Assembly (NCBI GenBank): GCA_029250565.1
Contig: JAQXFA010000102.1
Location: forward strand, 1-8,777
Source: Candidatus Thalassarchaeaceae archaeon
GTDB taxonomy: Archaea > Thermoplasmatota > Poseidoniia > Poseidoniales > Thalassarchaeaceae
Direction: 5' to 3'
DNA length: 8,777 nucleotides
The notes below the pieces were generated by a model that was not told the origin of the DNA, searched no databases, and saw only the letters and a program-made list of their open reading frames with translations. The position numbers were made by a program, and so were the translations under genes. This document shows, piece after piece, positions 6,798 to 8,777 of the stretch; positions within the stretch are counted from its first letter, which is position 1, and every line of letters starts with the position of its first letter.

Positions 6798-6947
6798 AAG
6801 TAACCCGATTCAGCCTCTACTCATCATATCTCCTATTTGGCGGCCTACGGCCGCCAGCAATTCTTGCAAAATTGACATTACCTGATAATTGAAGCAAAGT
6901 TGCTTGTTCGGGTAGTTTGTGCCACTGAGTCAGGGGTAGCAACTTGA
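6798..6947 (-). other. Leader region between the acyl-CoA synthetase and icmF
   Basis: These 150 nt contain no T-tract on the minus strand, so the synthetase transcript may read through into icmF. Reading toward icmF there is a weak palindrome (6892-6905), a strong palindrome (6838-6856), GGAG at 6833-6830, and ATG at 6824-6822 followed by an in-frame TGA at 6812-6810, 12 nt before the icmF ATG. No clear TATA box or cobalamin riboswitch element is recognisable. Confidence 0.5.
6838..6856 (-). repeat. Perfect 8-bp stem palindrome in the icmF leader
   Basis: Positions 6838-6845 pair perfectly with 6849-6856 around a three-base centre (TGGCGGCC and its complement). It lies four bases upstream of GGAG (6833-6830) on the icmF-coding strand. 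Without a T-run it is not an obvious terminator. It could be an RNA hairpin affecting translation, a processing site or a protein-binding dyad. Confidence 0.6.
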
Positions 6948-8777
6948 TTAGCGCAGAGCATCAATGTCTGCTTGGTGTTTAGCAAATAACGCTCGACGCT
7001 TAACTTTGAGTGATGGTGTAATCATTTCATTATCGGTAGTCCATTCTTCAGAATCAAGAACAACTCCTCCCGAGATTTCAAATCCTTTCCAATTTGGAAC
7101 CATGATTTCTTCTTTCAATGATTCAAGCACAAAAGTACGGACTTCTTGTGAAGCACAAAGTTCTTCAAATGAGCCACTAGCATCAATATTTGCACCTTTT
7201 AATCCGTCTCGAAGAGCATATTCGTTAGGGTGAAGAATCGTGAAAGTTTTGATTTTATTAGTTCCATCAACACAGCATTGTTCTACAAGAGCAGAAAGTT
7301 TGAGTGATTCTTCAAGAGGTGAGGGTGCGACATACTTCCCATTCTCAAGTTTGAATTGTTCCTTCACTCTTCCAGTGATTTTCAAGAACCCATCATCAAG
7401 AACTCCAAGATCACCAGTCCTAAACCCGCCATCTTCGGTCATTACTTCTGCAGTTGCTTCTGGATTATTCCAGTAGCCCTTCATGATGTTAGGTCCATAA
7501 ACCACAATTTCACCATCATCGCTGTCGGGGTTATCCCAAGCATCTTGATCAATTACGATCCGCACTCCTGGAATTGCTCGGCCAACACTTCCTAATTTGC
7601 ATGGATGTCCATTTTCCCACCCATTAATTGAGACTAGAGGGGCAGTTTCGGTTAGACCGTATCCCTCGTACATTGAGAATCCTACGGATTGAATGAATGA
7701 TGCTACTTCTGGGGAGAGTGCTGCCCCGCCAGAAATACAGAATCGCATTTCCCCACCGAATCTACCTCGAATTTTACCGAATACAATTTTGTCAAGTTTT
7801 TTGTCTAGGAATCCCTTTGGTTGAATCTTGACACAATCTCTGCCATCTGCAGCAATTCTCGCTGCTGCTTTCTTGAATGCCAGTGCGCCTAAACGTTTCT
7901 TGATAGGTGATGCATTAAGGCCAGCCATAACTTTCCCATACAATTTGTTCCATACACGGGGTACAGCGAAAAGCGCATGTGGCTTGATTTCAGTACACTC
8001 TTCAGCAATTTTCAACACATCTGAGATGAGGTTAATGTGAACCCCTTGATGTAACATGTAGTGTAGATCTCCCATTTGTCCAAAGGAGTGTGCCCATGGT
8101 AGGAATGATGCGGTTTTATCGCCTTTGTATAACTCAAATCTTCCCTGCATTGTCAAAATATTATGTAGGATATTCCAATTAGTTAGCATTACTCCTTTTG
8201 GATTACCAGTTGTACCACTAGTGTACAATAAAGTTGCTAAAGCGTGTGGGTCATCTGCTGGCTCACCGACTGGTTCCGAGTTACTACCTTCAGCAACGAA
8301 TGTGCTCCAGTTTGTAACGCTGACACCTTCAGGTGGTGTAGAATTAGGTGCATCTTCACCAAGTAATACAATACCGCCTGATGGCCAACCATCATCTGGT
8401 AAATGTTCACAAAGTCGGTCAAGTACATCGTTATCAGCTGCGATTAGAACAGTTGGTCCTGAATCATTGATGATGAAAGCCCATTCGCTACCGTGTTGAT
8501 GGGTGTACATTGCCGTATAGGCAGCACCTAGAGCATTTGTAGCATAGGATGTTGCCGCCCATTCTACAGAATTATTGAGAATAATTGCTACTCTACCACC
8601 CTCAGTCACTCCGCGGTCACGCAAGCCGCGTGAAACAGAGTCAACTAATCCTCCAAATTCATTGAATGTAATATGGATTCTTGGTTGTCCACGGCTAGGG
8701 ATGTATCCAAACAATGGTGCGTCTCCACTACGTGCAACTGCTCCTATCATCATTTCATGCAATGTTTTTGGGTCTCC
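6948..8777 (-). CDS. Long-chain acyl-CoA synthetase, AMP-forming (FAA1/FadD15-like), probably 5'-partial
   Basis: It activates fatty acids to acyl-CoA with ATP through an acyl-adenylate, most likely in the cytosol or at the inner membrane face. Numbering is from TTG 8762 (604 residues). The ATP loop is YTSGTTGNPKG (180-190). LPWAHSFGQ (221-229) and VPRVWNKLY (267-275) are typical of the long-chain (COG1022-type) group. YEGYGLTETAP (365-375), TGDLG (449-453) and GRVKEQFKLENGKY (464-477) are the adenylate and hinge motifs, and PSLKVKR (583-589) carries the likely catalytic Lys586. The frame stays open upstream of the TTG to the window edge, reading GDPKTLHEMM. The TTG encodes a Leu that fits mid-protein, and the nearest GGAG is 11 nt away, so the true start is probably outside. 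Chain-length specificity cannot be read from the sequence. It lies upstream of icmF on the same strand. Confidence 0.92.
   Translation of the reverse strand, partial: GDPKTLHEMMIGAVARSGDAPLFGYIPSRGQPRIHITFNEFGGLVDSVSRGLRDRGVTEGGRVAIILNNSVEWAATSYATNALGAAYTAMYTHQHGSEWAFIINDSGPTVLIAADNDVLDRLCEHLPDDGWPSGGIVLLGEDAPNSTPPEGVSVTNWSTFVAEGSNSEPVGEPADDPHALATLLYTSGTTGNPKGVMLTNWNILHNILTMQGRFELYKGDKTASFLPWAHSFGQMGDLHYMLHQGVHINLISDVLKIAEECTEIKPHALFAVPRVWNKLYGKVMAGLNASPIKKRLGALAFKKAAARIAADGRDCVKIQPKGFLDKKLDKIVFGKIRGRFGGEMRFCISGGAALSPEVASFIQSVGFSMYEGYGLTETAPLVSINGWENGHPCKLGSVGRAIPGVRIVIDQDAWDNPDSDDGEIVVYGPNIMKGYWNNPEATAEVMTEDGGFRTGDLGVLDDGFLKITGRVKEQFKLENGKYVAPSPLEESLKLSALVEQCCVDGTNKIKTFTILHPNEYALRDGLKGANIDASGSFEELCASQEVRTFVLESLKEEIMVPNWKGFEISGGVVLDSEEWTTDNEMITPSLKVKRRALFAKHQADIDALR

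Noticed and set aside
6810..6812. In-frame TGA upstream of icmF as a selenocysteine codon
   Set aside because: The IcmF family has no Sec near its N-terminus, the three codons before it are not conserved family sequence, and no SECIS-like element is evident.
6798..6947. Cobalamin riboswitch ahead of the B12-dependent mutase
   Set aside because: No B12-box-like conserved core was recognised, and 150 nt is short for one. Only simple palindromes are present.
8125..8499. Plus-strand reading frame of 124 codons inside the acyl-CoA synthetase gene
   Set aside because: It is antisense to well-conserved motifs of the synthetase, which explains the open frame. It has no start signal or recognisable domain.
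8760..8762. TTG as the definite start of the acyl-CoA synthetase
   Set aside because: The frame remains open to the window edge and the preceding codons (GDPKT) read like coding sequence. The GGAG is 11 nt away, so the start may lie outside.

Overview
The window looks like part of a marine archaeal genome, most plausibly a Marine Group II / Poseidoniales-type euryarchaeon. This is inference from the overall style of the genes: moderate GC, GGAG(G)TGAT-type ribosome binding sites, T7-T8 transcript ends, a Ser/Pro-rich membrane-anchored surface protein with N-glycosylation sequons, and heterotrophic protein and fatty-acid genes. No rRNA or other taxonomic marker is present, so a marine bacterium is not excluded. 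I see no mobile element, tRNA, rRNA or CRISPR array.

The layout has two halves. The plus-strand half (1-2774) holds three membrane-protein genes. The first is the 3' end of a small Gly/Ala-rich membrane protein (2-184), followed by a hairpin and T-tract terminator. The second is a complete 207-residue protein (454-1077) that reads as a major intrinsic protein (aquaporin-like) with both NPA boxes replaced; it is followed by a strong hairpin/T7 terminator. The truncated upstream gene ends with a similar aquaporin-type second half, so the two look like tandem, diverged paralogues. The third (1257-2774) is an unrecognised surface protein: a disordered N-terminus, one membrane anchor, a cysteine-bearing modular ectodomain with a 93-residue repeat, and two C-terminal membrane helices.

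The minus-strand half (8777-2760) reads as a metabolic gene run: a long-chain acyl-CoA synthetase (probably cut at the window edge), a fused B12-dependent acyl-CoA mutase of the IcmF type, and a peptidase E-like dipeptidase. The mutase stop codon lies inside the ribosome binding site of the peptidase, so those two are almost certainly co-transcribed. The synthetase is 150 nt upstream with no T-tract terminator between, so it may belong to the same transcript. The mutase carries Phe and Gln at the two positions that separate isobutyryl-CoA mutases from methylmalonyl-CoA mutases. A reasonable reading is that the synthetase activates fatty acids, IcmF rearranges branched and linear short acyl-CoAs (for example those from valine breakdown), and the dipeptidase supplies amino acids from Asp-X peptides. 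The two halves converge and overlap by 15 bp at 2760-2774.

The items most worth a second look are the NPA-less aquaporin-like pair, the modular surface protein, and the leader of the icmF gene, which holds a perfect palindrome beside a ribosome binding site, an ATG and an in-frame stop.
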